Shown: piece after piece, positions 1 to 12,300 of the stretch
Layout of the letters: each line of letters starts with the position of its first letter
How positions within the stretch are numbered: the stretch's first letter is position 1
Source: Manduca sexta
Taxonomy: Eukaryota; Arthropoda; Insecta; Lepidoptera; Sphingidae
Length of the DNA: 64,000 nt
Reading direction: 5' to 3'
NCBI RefSeq assembly: GCF_014839805.1
Contig: NC_051140.1
Span: forward strand, 8,701,826 to 8,765,825
Translations under genes and position numbers: made by a program
The notes under the pieces: model-generated
Seen by the model: only the letters and a program-made list of their open reading frames with translations
The model's database searches: none
Told to the model about the DNA's origin: nothing

Positions 1-310
1 TGAGGTCGTACGCAGAGTTAGACATTTTAATATCATTACATTGCTTTCACTGAGCCTTTCAGAACAAAAATCCTTTACTTTTGCTGAGTTGAATTGTCAT
101 TGAATAGGTACTTACCTCTCCGTAGGCATTGAGCTATTTTTTAGGCTTTTTCAGATACTGTTCGGATCTCGGTTACCCAATACGGTAAGATTGAGGTAAA
201 AAAACACGACACGGCTCCATGTAATTTTATTGGGATTGGCCGAGAGACTAATAAGTGCATTGGTCTCTCGATTAAACAAAAACATCAAAATTAAACATCC
301 CACGCATCGG
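1..310. other. No gene seen
   Basis: AT-rich sequence with no recognisable feature before the SINE at 311. Confidence 0.5.
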
Positions 311-648
311 CGCGGCGATAGCCTAGTTGGGTCGGGAAGGGACCGCCGAGATGAATGTCCGCAGGTTCAAATCCCAAGGGCGCACATATCTGACTTTTCT
401 AAAATTATGTGTGTACTTATTTTTTGTGAATTATCGCTTGCTTTAATGGTGAAGGAAAACATCGTGAGGAAACCTACATAGCTGAGAGGTTCTCTATAGG
501 AATTTTGAGGGTGTGTGAAGTCTACCAACCCGGACTAGGCCAGCGTGGTAGACTAAGGCCTAATCCCTTTCAGTAGAAGAGGAGGCCCATGCCCAGCAGT
601 GGGACTGTATACAGTTAAATATAGGGCTGATATTAGTATATTATTATT
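311..648 (+). repeat. SINE family A, full-length copy
   Basis: tRNA-derived SINE. The head has a box A-like word (TAGCCTAGTTGG) and a box B (GGTTCAAATCC), followed by a conserved body (GTGAAGGAAAACATCGTGAG, CTAGGCCAGCGTGGTAGACT) and the 3' end GTGCCCAGCAGTGGGAC...GGGCTGATATTA with a TTA-rich tail. Eight copies occur in this window. Confidence 0.85.
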
Positions 649-1610
649 TTATAGTTAGTTGGTATGCGTTTTTCATAAGCCTGAAAAATAGGTAACTAAT
701 AAAAAACACATAATTGATACGACACCTTTAATAATTTCATCTAGATAGTTATATTTTTAATACAATTTTATTCACAGTACAAAAATAATTGTACAATATT
801 CGTAAACTTGTTTGTCTATAATTTACAATTACAACGAAACTTAAATTAAACGGGTACTAATATAATATTACATTATAATTACAAAACTTTGTAATACTTT
901 ATATCATATAAAATCTATCTATGTGATTTTATAATTATTCTTTTTTTTATTAATTAACACATTATAATAAAATGAATTTTTTTCACTTGTCTAAGCGATT
1001 AATTTTTAAATATGCACCGTCAGCGCACTTCATTGAATAATCTTCATAAGTATAATAGATATAACAGTTCTTTCAACCGACTTCGAAGTAAAGTAATAAA
1101 TTGATAACGAATGTTTCTAATGCTGCCTTTACGCCGTGTCTTATAAATTCTAGATCAGTAATTGTTGTCTGAATTTGTGTAACATAATATTATAAATACA
1201 GGCCTTGTCTAGTTTGGGTACCCCTGGTAATTGCGATGTTTATAATACTTTCCTGTAATTTTATATAATTTTGTATAATTTTAAGCTTTTATGTAAATCT
1301 GATTTGTAATAAACTATTTGAATTTAAATCTATTGTACAAATTGAATATATCAAAAATTAATCTTTTGACATCATGCTAATCTACGATTACGTAAGTGTG
1401 TCAAAGTACGAAAAGCAAGAATTTACGTATTATAGTTTACGTTAAGTCATCGTTTTGTTTGAAATCATTTTTTGTATGGAAATTTGAGCGTATTTTGAAT
1501 GAAATATGGCAACGTGAACACTACGAACGTGTTAATATAATCATTATAAAGGTAAACTTAAAATGCATGGGAATCGGATATACGCATGTGTTCTTTTTTA
1601 TTACCATAAG
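649..1610. other. No gene seen
   Basis: AT-rich. The stretch near 1200-1330 ending ttgtaataaactatttgaat looks like a LINE-type 3' end but nothing coding precedes it. Confidence 0.5.
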
Positions 1611-1840
1611 TGATGAGACGAGCTTGCCGTTCACCTAATGATAAGCGATACGACTGCCTGTAAACACTAAAAACACAATCCAACACCTTCATTTACAAAG
1701 TATTGTTTGGTATTCCACTGCGTTGGCTATTCTGAAACACGAGATATTAAGACCTATTATGTCCACCGTCTACACTGTTCTTCAAAGCGGAACACATCAG
1801 TGACCACACATTGTTGCTTGGCTGCAGAAATTGAACGTAT
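1611..1840 (+). repeat. Interspersed repeat family D
   Basis: Begins tgatgagacgagcttgccgt with cacctaatgataagcgatac, then tcatttacaaagtattgttt, ggtattccactgcg and acacgagatattaagaccta. Matches the other D copies block for block. No coding capacity; class unknown. Confidence 0.7.
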
Positions 1841-3029
1841 AGTACTGTCATGAACTACAGTAGATAAACATGAAAATGTTGATTTAATCACCGCGAACCA
1901 ATATTATAGTATAACGCGTAAATTCTTACTAGAGGTACTAAAGCAAATAAAACATATTTATTTAAGTAATACCTACAAAAGCATTTCGATTTCTACAATT
2001 TAAGTTAGTGGGGTCAGTTCCCTTTAGTCTTTGGTATTCAAAATTTGAATTTAAACAGAGCTAGCGATCTAAAGAACACGTTTACATATACAATCAACAC
2101 ATATAATCAAGACAATTATAAAACAGTTTTCTTATTTCGGCATATTTTTAAATGAACTTATTAAATAAAATATATATCTTAAAATTAATAATACATTGAT
2201 TACAAAAGTAATAATACCTAAGTACTTGTTTATAAATTAAATGCGTTGTTTAAACATTTCAATCATTTGACTAGATTTAAATTTTAGAAGAGTTTAGAAT
2301 TTACAATCACAATTCTTAAACGTGCTTTGTTCATCAGAAACAATATTTAAACAATTTAATCTCGTGTTTTTTTTATACTGGCACGCTAATCCCACTGCAT
2401 CCGATTGCATGCGGAGGGCGTTGAGATAGAATGTAGACTGACAAGATATGATTATCCCTAGCCAGTCTACACATTTATGCCGGCCTATTCGAACCAGATA
2501 TACACATGCTAATCCTGGAACGTGATACTTGCGTGGGCTACTATGGCGGGTTTTATCACCTTATGAATGGTGATTGCTATCCGGGTGGATATAAAATATA
2601 TACTAACACTAGCAAATATACAATGCTAACGAAAAGAAACGAGGGGGTCGCGGAAGTACTGTTCTATACTCTCTAAGTGAAATGTTTTCTGTAGAATGAT
2701 CTCTATAAACTAGTGTCGCATATGTTTCGATTCTTGCGCGTCATTCATACGGAAAAGGAGAAAGGCTGTAACGGTACTTTAGACTTCTCGCCTCGTTTGA
2801 TTTCTTTTTAGTTTTTTGATCAGAATCAGATATCAAGCGAGAGTACTGACAAATTAATAAAAGGATGTTCATATGGACGTCCTCTGATCGTTTAAATATT
2901 TTTATGTTCAACGCGGGATTTACTGATGAACTCATTTGTATTAAGTTAGCACTAATAAATTGCTGAAGAGATGAAGACAAAAATATAAGATAATGTTTTC
3001 TAAATGTTCCATCAATCTTAACTAACTAG
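1841..3029. other. Downstream flank of CCAPR, no gene seen
   Basis: Apart from the family C repeat at 2373, nothing recognisable. The 79-codon minus-strand frame at 2741-2980 has no family features. Confidence 0.5.
2373..2617 (+). repeat. Interspersed repeat family C
   Basis: About 245 bp. It shares with copies at 22720, 30881 and 47391 the words gactgacaaga, atgccggcc, gggctactatggcgggtttt and atccgggtggatataaa. No ORF or tRNA-like head; class unknown (SINE- or MITE-like). Note the inverted 10-bp words tagactgaca/agccagtcta around the middle. Confidence 0.7.
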
Positions 3030-3290
3030 TTTATTATAAGGTTTTGGCTTGAACCTTGAGAGCTTACTTTAAATGCGCATGAGTAAATTTCCTGAGGTTA
3101 GACACGGCTGATCCTCCACACAAGAGCAAGACGCGTCACCTTATACTTTTATACCGTATATATCTAAATCACGTGTGGTGCGCCTGCGCAACTCTCATGA
3201 TCGGTGTCCTGATTGATAAGCGGCGTGCGGACACGCCGTAAGTCGCCGTTAAAGCATGACATCACGCGCGGGCTCCCTGACGACTCGCTG
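3030..3290 (-). other. CCAPR: Probable CCAPR 3' UTR with AATAAA poly(A) signal
   Basis: Downstream of the stop the sequence stays GC-rich for about 150 nt, then turns AT-rich. The first AATAAA on the minus strand is at 3035-3030, about 255 nt after the stop. A perfect 7-bp GC stem (CGGCGTG/CACGCCG, 4-nt loop) lies at 3221-3238 within this UTR. The UTR limits are inferred, not seen. Confidence 0.5.
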
Positions 3291-3383
3291 TCAGTCCTTC
3301 GTTGTCACAAGAACTAGGAGTTGGGTGCGCCGAGCCTCCACCTGGGGCCGGGAGACGCTGCTGCTGCGTGTTCGGTTCAGAAT
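3291..3383 (-). CDS. CCAPR: CCAPR exon 10: C-terminal end and stop
   Basis: Acceptor atttatttcag at 3384, phase 0 from exon 9, 30 residues from [13 protein letters not shown] to VLVTTKD, then TGA at 3291-3293. A second frame of the same stretch is open to a TGA farther on (residues rich in Pro, Gly, Gln). It would be used if splicing chose one of the CAG triplets 19-27 nt further in. The choice cannot be settled by eye. Confidence 0.6.
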   Translation of the reverse strand: MLNRTRSSSVSRPQVEARRTQLLVLVTTKD

Positions 3384-6300
3384 CTGAAATAAATTAACAT
3401 TTAAGTGTCTGTATACGTAATATCGATAAAAATATTTTCTCCTTAAAGCATGTCATCAAAATATTGTGTTAACGTAAAGTCAACAAGACACGAGTAGGGC
3501 ATGCCCCTGACTGTAAACTATACAACTAGGTATAGATAGTAGCATCACCACACAAAACTTTAAATTACAGAGGTAGAAGAGGTAGAGTTAGAGAGGTAGA
3601 GCTGCGCAAAAAAAGGCTAGGTGATACTTTCCAAGAAAAACTGTTATATACAAAAGTCTTAATGCAGTAGTATGTACCTATCTATCCAAACAGATTTTCG
3701 CATATAAAAAAATCTAACAGTTTAATAAAATAGTTGTTTGCCTGCTAACGTTCAAATTGCTACCAATATGCTCTAAGATAGAGTAACAATTACCATAGCA
3801 ACAGAATGCGATCGTCGTGCGTGCGTAGAGCTGAGCAGGTCTGAGTTGGCGGTGGAGTCGGAGCGCGAGCGCAGCGTGCCGCGTCCGTGACGCTTGCGCC
3901 GCCGCGCCCACCACAGCCACTTGTATGGCGGCACGCGTCTGGAAAATTAAAATCATTACCCTTCTTCGCTTCTACATAGTCGCGTAAAAATAACCTAATG
4001 GTATGTACTTTTACGGTATAAATAGGTTATATTACGTAAATGCGAGATAGATCCCTAGGATAGATCCTATCCAATACTGGATACACGGTTATTTTTCTGT
4101 AGTTTAAATCTAAGTATTGAGTAGGTAATCAAAAACATTATCTTATCATATCTTATATTACATTATCTATTTTCAATAAATGTTAATTAATTAATGTTTT
4201 TCTTTATTTATCCACCTTAGCCTTTGCCTTCGTAATCGCAACTTCCACGGAGGCTAAACTCAGCACGTCCGTCACTGTCTTCCTTAATATGGAGTCCATT
4301 ACACCAAATAGTCCAAGCAAAATGGGAACCTTACAAGAAGACTCCGTGGCGCAACGGTAGCGCGTCTGACTCCAGATCAGAAGGTTGCGTGTTCAAATCA
4401 CGTCGGGGTCAATATTTTATTTTGCACTTTTTATGTAGTCTAAAGAAGGAGATTTTTCAACCTCGCAACACACCCGAAAATATTTTCAGGATTCACAAAT
4501 ATTACTATGGGAATGATCGATTCGAATTAGCCAAGTCCCGTGGCTTTTCCTCATCGCTTGCCCTCAACATAGCTTAACCTAGTTATTTATTCAAACAGAC
4601 CGGTATACTAATTGTTTTCACCGAATCTCGACTTCGACTACATCAGCCGATACTCCATCTGGACTCTGTTCCACTTATCATCAGGTGCAGTAAATTCAAT
4701 TTGCTGTGACCTTATAAACTAAGTATCACGTCGTCAATATTACCTCAAGCTGGTATAAATATGTGGAGAGAACATGCAGCATATGAGCGGGTTGGCGGCG
4801 GAGTTGAGCGGCGCGAGACTCTGGATGAGCGTTGCTATGGCGATGTTGCGTTGCGTTGGCGGGATGTGGTTGTACACTTGTAGTAGGTCGAACACTATGT
4901 ATGGCGACCAGCAGAGGACGAACACTGGAAATAGAACGCAAAGGTTATTTTAGTCTGATTGAATGCAAGTTGTTATTTTCCCTTTGTAAAAGAAAAAAAG
5001 ACTAGTATCAGTTTCAGTGACGAAGGGTCCATATAACCCGATTTCTGATCCCTTTCGCAAGTTATATTAAATCCAATTATCATAAGAACGATTTAATAAG
5101 CGTATTAGTACAGGTATATGTTGTGTCGGATTTCGGAAAATTTCACCCTTCGCCACTGCAGTATCGGCTTTATTGACCAATTCCTAGATTGCCTAATTGA
5201 CCAATTCCTGCCAAAGATTCGAGGGCGATGCATTCACTTCACTTGAAACTCTATACTGAATTATAATGTTAAAATTAGAATTTAAATTTGTTTTCTCTCT
5301 TCACTCTGCCGGCCGAGGGACTGATCAAACGAAAATATATTCCGTCCTGGGCCCTCGAGAGTGTAAAGCTGGTATTGGCAGATAGTTTTATACAATAATT
5401 ATAATATTGTGTGAGTAGATCCGCAGATAGTCCCTATAATCGTCCATCAATAGACAAAAAGATTAACTATTTACTATATTTATAAATGTAAAGAAATAGT
5501 ACCGTCAAATGCACGGAAAGTTCTTTCAAATAGATTAATTTCTTAAAGGACGTTACTTACCAAAAACTATAACAAAAGTCATCTTAACACTCTTAATCTT
5601 GGCTCTAGGGATCAGTCCCCTAGAGCTGGCGCGACGCGAATCCGGGTCACTCTCCACCTGACCTGGTAACAGAGATCCCAGTTAATTATAATGTTCTGAG
5701 CTATTTGTAATTCGTGGTTAAAATGTTCTCAGCATTTCGTGGTATTTACGGTGGCAAAGCATTTCTGTTTCCTATATCTGAAACGGGCCATTAGTAAAGT
5801 AAACAGGTATTTTAATTTCCGTTGGATTGTATTTTGATAGATTTAGATGTTGAAGAGAATGATCATTTTATAAGCAGTAAATATTTTTTTTGTGATTTGT
5901 GACGTTGGAATTATAAAAAATTAGACATAGGCACAATTACCGCACCCATTTATTGCAAAAATTGTATCAATATCATTACAAAATCATAAAGTCCACCGCT
6001 ATATTGGCTATAAATACGATGTTTTAAGTATATTTTCAATATATCCAAATATCATATAATTTTTGCGATAGGACCCATGACCATCATTTTTGCAAAAATG
6101 ATGGTCATGGGTCCTCCTCACAAACCTTTACAATCAATAGGCTCCTCTTAAGCTAGGTACGAGTTATGGTCATGTTTTATTACTACATTATATTATTACA
6201 CCAACCATTCCTCATAGTCTTAGTTCTTCTAGAGTTAATAGGCGGACTCATGACAACGGCTTTGCTCTTCGTCCAAATGGTGAGGACGATGACTGCGTAA

Positions 6301-9300
6301 CACGCTGCGATGGTGAGTGCGGGCAGCACGAAGATCATCACTGACACCAGCGTCATCCAGATCTGCCACCTGCTCGGAGTTCCCAGCTCTATCCAGCATT
6401 GCAGCTCGCCTGGAATGATAGAGAATCAAGTTTAGTAAGGCTGGTTGTATGGTTGTCTTGTTCCATTGTTTAGACCAAAACGAAACAAACAGACATCACG
6501 CCTTTAACCCCGCAGAGGTAGTCAGACGTACAACTAGGGCATCCACTACTCATCATATGTATTCCGTCCCGTGGTGTGATGGGGGCGAGTCTATCTTATC
6601 AGACGCAAATTTTAGATATCGCTGATACTGAGCAGAAAAACTCAACATCACTTTGTCCGACCTAGGATTTGAACCCGGAACCATAGATTGATTTCGTACC
6701 ACACGCGCAATACGAATACACCACTGCGGTAGTCAAAACCACACAAACCGTTGCTTAAACTGACAAGGTGATGCTACCAATAGACCAAAGAGGCGATTAT
6801 ATACAAAATACAGTTTATACACATTCAATGTATTGAAGCCTGATGATATACAGAGTGTTAACAAAATACCTCACCTTGAACTTCCTTGACTTCATACAGG
6901 ATCAGGATAGGTATAGAGAATACGATGCTGATTAGCCACGCAGACACAATCAACGCTCGAGCTCGATTCCCTGAAAACCAAAACGATAGAGTCAGTGGTA
7001 TAGCATGAGTTCTTGCCGCCCGGGGCTAACCTAAAATTTGCGGCTGCTAGGCACCGGGCGAGACGAAAAAAACAAGGTTAAAATATAACAAAACAAAAAA
7101 AAATGACGTGGCTGAAAGCCACAGGTAGATTACTTAAAGGTTTTCTACGCATTTTGCCATCCTCTTTAATTAAAGTGCCACCCCAACCGCCCCAATTATG
7201 CTACGCCACTGATTAGAGTACCTACTTGAATAATTTTATGTTCTCTAAATTATTTGACCCTTTCAAAAAAATATCCAGCTGTTAACGTGTGAATCCAAGC
7301 ATATATTACTCGGTATATGAAGTAGCTTGGTATATGAAGTGTATTATCTGTTACATACTAGGGAAATTTTTCTTAATCGAAAGTTCAAAACAAAGTGACC
7401 CAAGCGTTTGGTTTCAAAAATCAATTAAATACAAATAATGATATTCCAAAGAACATTTCAATCAATCAAGACGACAGAAAGGACCTAATAAGAACTTTTT
7501 AAATTGAAATTAAGCAATAAAAGATAACGGCACTGGCCGGTTTTGTGGCAAATAGAAAAATAAAACTTGTTACTGCCTATAAATTTTACATGCGATGGCA
7601 ATGGACAGTTTTATTAAAATTGACTTTAGAAATGGGGTAACGGGCGATATTTCACCGAGAACTGGTGAAAAACTTGTGAATAGACGGCGGAACTGGTAAT
7701 TATATCTGTTATTTATTGTATTGTAACAACAGTAATGTATGAACGCGTGGAAACGTTTATTATGCACATATTTTTATTTAAATTCACTGTGTTATATTTC
7801 AGAATTTAAAAATTGATAAAAATAATATACTTCTTATTTTTTGTTTATAAAGACTTTTCTTATGGTTAAATAACTTTTATTTGTAAGAAAAAATATATGG
7901 CTTACTTTTTTTGTCCGCGTACTAATTGAATGAAAAGTCGTAAGTTATATATCTTCTATATTTTGAAAATTAAAATACAAAAATAAATTATTTGCTTTTG
8001 CTATTCTTGAGTCGCTCTCATCCTCGGTGATCATTAGTTAAGCAAACAATTTGTGGATGCATCATTGTAATATGCCTTGAGTTTCTAAATGTCAAGTTTA
8101 GAGGCTTAGAAACTAAGGAGATGCTAAAATCCTAGGAATTCATGTCGGGCGTCTTGTGAATGCACTTAATGTATACATGGATACCTACATAGGTATAAAG
8201 TAATCCTGGCCTTAAACAGAATATTAATATTATCATAACTAAAATAGCTACTATAATCAAAACTGTTGTAATGGTGATTTTGTATTTCCCGCGTTTGCTG
8301 TCTATGAAAAATGTTATTACGAATAATGGTGTTAGCTGTGGTAATTATCTATGTTCTATGGTTTTAAAATGTACAAGATGGATGACTAGTGATTTTATGT
8401 AAGAAGTAAGAGTTATAATAGAAATATAAAGGTGAATCAATCGAAGAGCCTGTTTTATTGCCGTCCATATCCTATCATAAACATATAAAAATCAGTTGCT
8501 GTACATTAGTCTTGCTAAAACTTGAGAACGGCTGGACCGATTTGGCAAATTTTGGTTTTGAATTATTTGTGGTATGACAAAATTGCGTTCCAAAGTGAAA
8601 ATAATGAATAAATATATTATGTAGGTGATACGAAGTTCACCGGGTCAACTAGTATAAAATAAGCTATGGTATTGAAATACGCAAATTCAATCATAGCAAA
8701 TCAGAAAATTATAAAAAGCAACATTTTTAAACTGAAACTGCAATCGACTACGAAGTTAATGTGTTGTGCACTCTCTGCCGCTCCGTCGGCTTCACATTCA
8801 AACGTTTTTCCCGCTAAATTTAATAATTTTCTCGTGGTTAAAAAGCAAATATTAGCTTGTTTTATATTTTAAATCGGGATAAATACGAAGAGTAATTAAG
8901 TTTTATATTCAAAAAACGTTTGAGTCACCTCATAATATATTATGATATGCAAAAATAATCCTTATTTTACAGTATCTCAGCTATATAACTGGGATATATT
9001 AGTATGTATTAAGAAAAATAATCCTGAAAAATGAAAAAATCTTTATTTTAATATAAGAAAGATACAGAAAAAAATGTTAAAGATTCTCAAACTAGGCTGA
9101 GCTTGTGTCTTGAGATACAAAGGAATGAAAATGAAGTAATTTGTTAAGCGCGAGTGAGAATGCGTCATATTTTGTGTGCGTGTGTGTGTACGTGAGCATC
9201 ATTGTTCGTGTATCCTATGGACCTATTTGTAATTGCGTCATAGAATCATCATCATCAGCCCATTGCAGTCCACTGCTGGACATTGGTCTCTCCCAAGGTA

Positions 9301-12300
9301 CGCCACAGAGCCCAGTCTGCTATTTTGTGCATCCAGTCTCTGCCGGCCCTCTTGTAAGTCGTCATAACATAGTAAAGTTTCTTTAATATATGTCGTCAAT
9401 GTCATAGAATAAAAAAACTTAATACCAAGATTTCATTAGGACTAGTAATCAACTAAAACATTCCATTTATGTTCAAAGCGTATAAAGTTATCTTAGAACT
9501 CTATTTAACTGATGAGATTTTAACTAATGCTCGTGTTATTTCAGATTCTCATTAAACTTGCTCTCATTACGTCATATTATAATGCAAAATTTTCAATTAT
9601 GCGACATTCTTTTAATTATTATTGTTTTTTTATCTTTATTTTTAATAACTTTTAACAATAACATCTACCTTTACTGTATAATAGGTATCTTATAAGGGAA
9701 AAGATCATTTATTTATTTTTAATTATTTTAACTAGTCTATCGTCGTAAGTTATGAAATTATTCGCGACATGGTCACCTGCCGTAGTGGCTTGGTTATAAG
9801 AGTCCCCCACGCTTGAGACCCTTGTAATGACGTGGGCTACTATCCCGGGAAAATATATAGGGAGACTTTTATACCGCAAAATCTATCACGCGGGCGAAAC
9901 CACTAGAAAAACGTAGTTAAATATAATAGCTCATATACTTACAACTGCCGGAGAAGTTCATAGGGTTAGTGATGGCATCGCAGCGGTCTATACTGAGCGC
10001 GACGAGCACATACGTGGACGCGTACATCACCACCGCCTAGAAAACGAAGTAAATTAATACTAGGCCTTATGATGATAGCATTAAGCCTCCTTATGATGGA
10101 CTTTGGAGGAGAATTTGATATTGCGTGCTTTAGAATTGCTATTGGGAAATTATACTTTATAATAAAGGTCTAGATCACACTTTGGATGAAAAGCCGCTGT
10201 AAAACTCAAGTTGATATGAGCAAGATATTTCTATTATAGATTACTCCAACTATGCCACGCAGCATGCTGACCAGAACTAGGCCACGGACTTTTACGAGAG
10301 TCACAGCAAGAAAAGTATATTTGCGAAATTAAAATATATTGGCTGTATATTTTTGTTTCTTGTCAAATATCAGCCAAACGAACATGTAAATTGATCCAGC
10401 ATGCCAGTTAATAAAATGTTTATGTACAAGTAAATATTTCAAAACATCATCATTTCTTAACAAAATAAACTAGATCATTGACGTCAACCTGAATTGAAAT
10501 TATGAAAGATTTATTAAAATATTAATGTTTGTTCCGGTATAACTTTCAGCTGTCATTTTCGAGCAAATTTTTATTTTGTATTTATAACTTTTCTTAGGTA
10601 CTGTATCCATAGTTCTCTAACATTATGTTCGTCTCACAATGAAATATGGAGCGATTCCCACTAATTCCATTCTAAATAATAGTCTCTAGCAACTCGTGCA
10701 TACATAACGTCTTATTATTGCCTGATCCAGGAATCGAAACAGGTAGATTCACTGCGTATTAACATCTCTACTAGAAGCAATAGATTAGGTAAAATAGTTA
10801 TGAAAACATGGGAGAATTTTAGTCAACGCCTGTAAAAACAAAACCGAACGTCTGGAGTGATTTAAAATTCTTCAAAATACATAAAACTGAAGCCATCAGT
10901 TTGTTATTCTGTGTTTACTCGCATACAAACCGTACGGCTGCGCAACATTTTTGTTATTTGTTTTGGCACAATTTTCTATTTCGATTAGAATTTCACGTCT
11001 CACGTATAATTAGAATTTTCGACTGTCGGTCGCAGCGTATGAACTAAGTAAAAGTTTAACGCGTTCCTCTTTGCTTGTTAATCAAAATTATTATGACGCA
11101 TCGGATTTTAAATTAACTCCCTATGCAATCACTATTGAGAAGAAGATGTGATTTTTATCATAAAGTTGTATTGACTTAGCGTCTAGATTAACACCAACTA
11201 CGAAATTATAAATGATAATTTTATTTTGTGTAAATTACAGCAACTCAATCTGTAATACAAAGTGTTCAACAAAAATAACCTTTGACATATTAATTAAACT
11301 CAACCGTGGATTAATTGAAGTAAGGTAAAATTATAATAGAAATTTCAGTAATGGAAAACCCAAAACTTCTAAAGTTGAATACACTCCCTAATATGGATTA
11401 AAAATCTTGTTGGTATTTATACAAGTTAGGATAATTGAAAGGCAATCATCTCAATATTTGAAATAGTGCCTTCCTTTCCGAAGTCACCCGCAAAAGTAGC
11501 TGAACAATTTAAACCTTCTCAATACTTTTACACATTGTCTTCACTTGAAATATTCCTTAATCTCTACCTTAGACAAAGTAAACTGTTTGAAATTTGAAGT
11601 AACGAAAAAAATATTATTGATAAGGATATATAAGTTTAAAAGAGATTTAAAATTTTGAATTTGTTCATTTACTTTCGTGGCGGGCTGTATTTTGCTAAAC
11701 TATATTATCAATTCTCTTATATAATTGGTGTGTCCAAGATATCACTCACCTGAAGGAATTTCACAGTCTTGCACATAAACTCCCCGGCAAACCACGCTAT
11801 AGTTATTTTCTGGATGATATCTGGGAACACGTAAATAAGACCCACGAACAAATCTGGAAGAAACATAAGTAAATTTAACGAAAAATCATATTTTAGTAGA
11901 AATTGATGGAGGAAATAAAGTCGAAATTGTTCAATAACGTCTTAAATTTGGAGTAAAATTAAACTTTTACACGAATGGAGCTGCGGACCGAAGACTCGTA
12001 TTTACATTATTTACCCACACAACTTGTACCTAATATCACAACCATGAACATCTTTGACGGCCAAGTTCATGTAATAAATCATACGAGAATACACTGTTAC
12101 CAGTCAATCCGCAAAATATGAAACGAATCATGAGGAAGAACGTGCAAAAACATATTTTCCAAGAAGTATTAACAATTTTATCGGTTTAAAAGTTTTATAA
12201 ACACTGCCAGTTGTTTGTAATACATCCGTTACTTCATTTTTATTGGAAAGGAAAATGCCCGGATTTCTAGAGAGATCGTCTGGATTAGATTATGAAGAAC

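Larger units (their letters stand above)
6971..9942 (-). other. CCAPR: CCAPR intron 4 (3.0 kb)
   Basis: Contains a hAT-like MITE next to the acceptor, a Lep1-type Helitron copy, a LINE tail fragment and a Helitron 3' fragment; the most repeat-rich intron of the gene. Confidence 0.75.
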
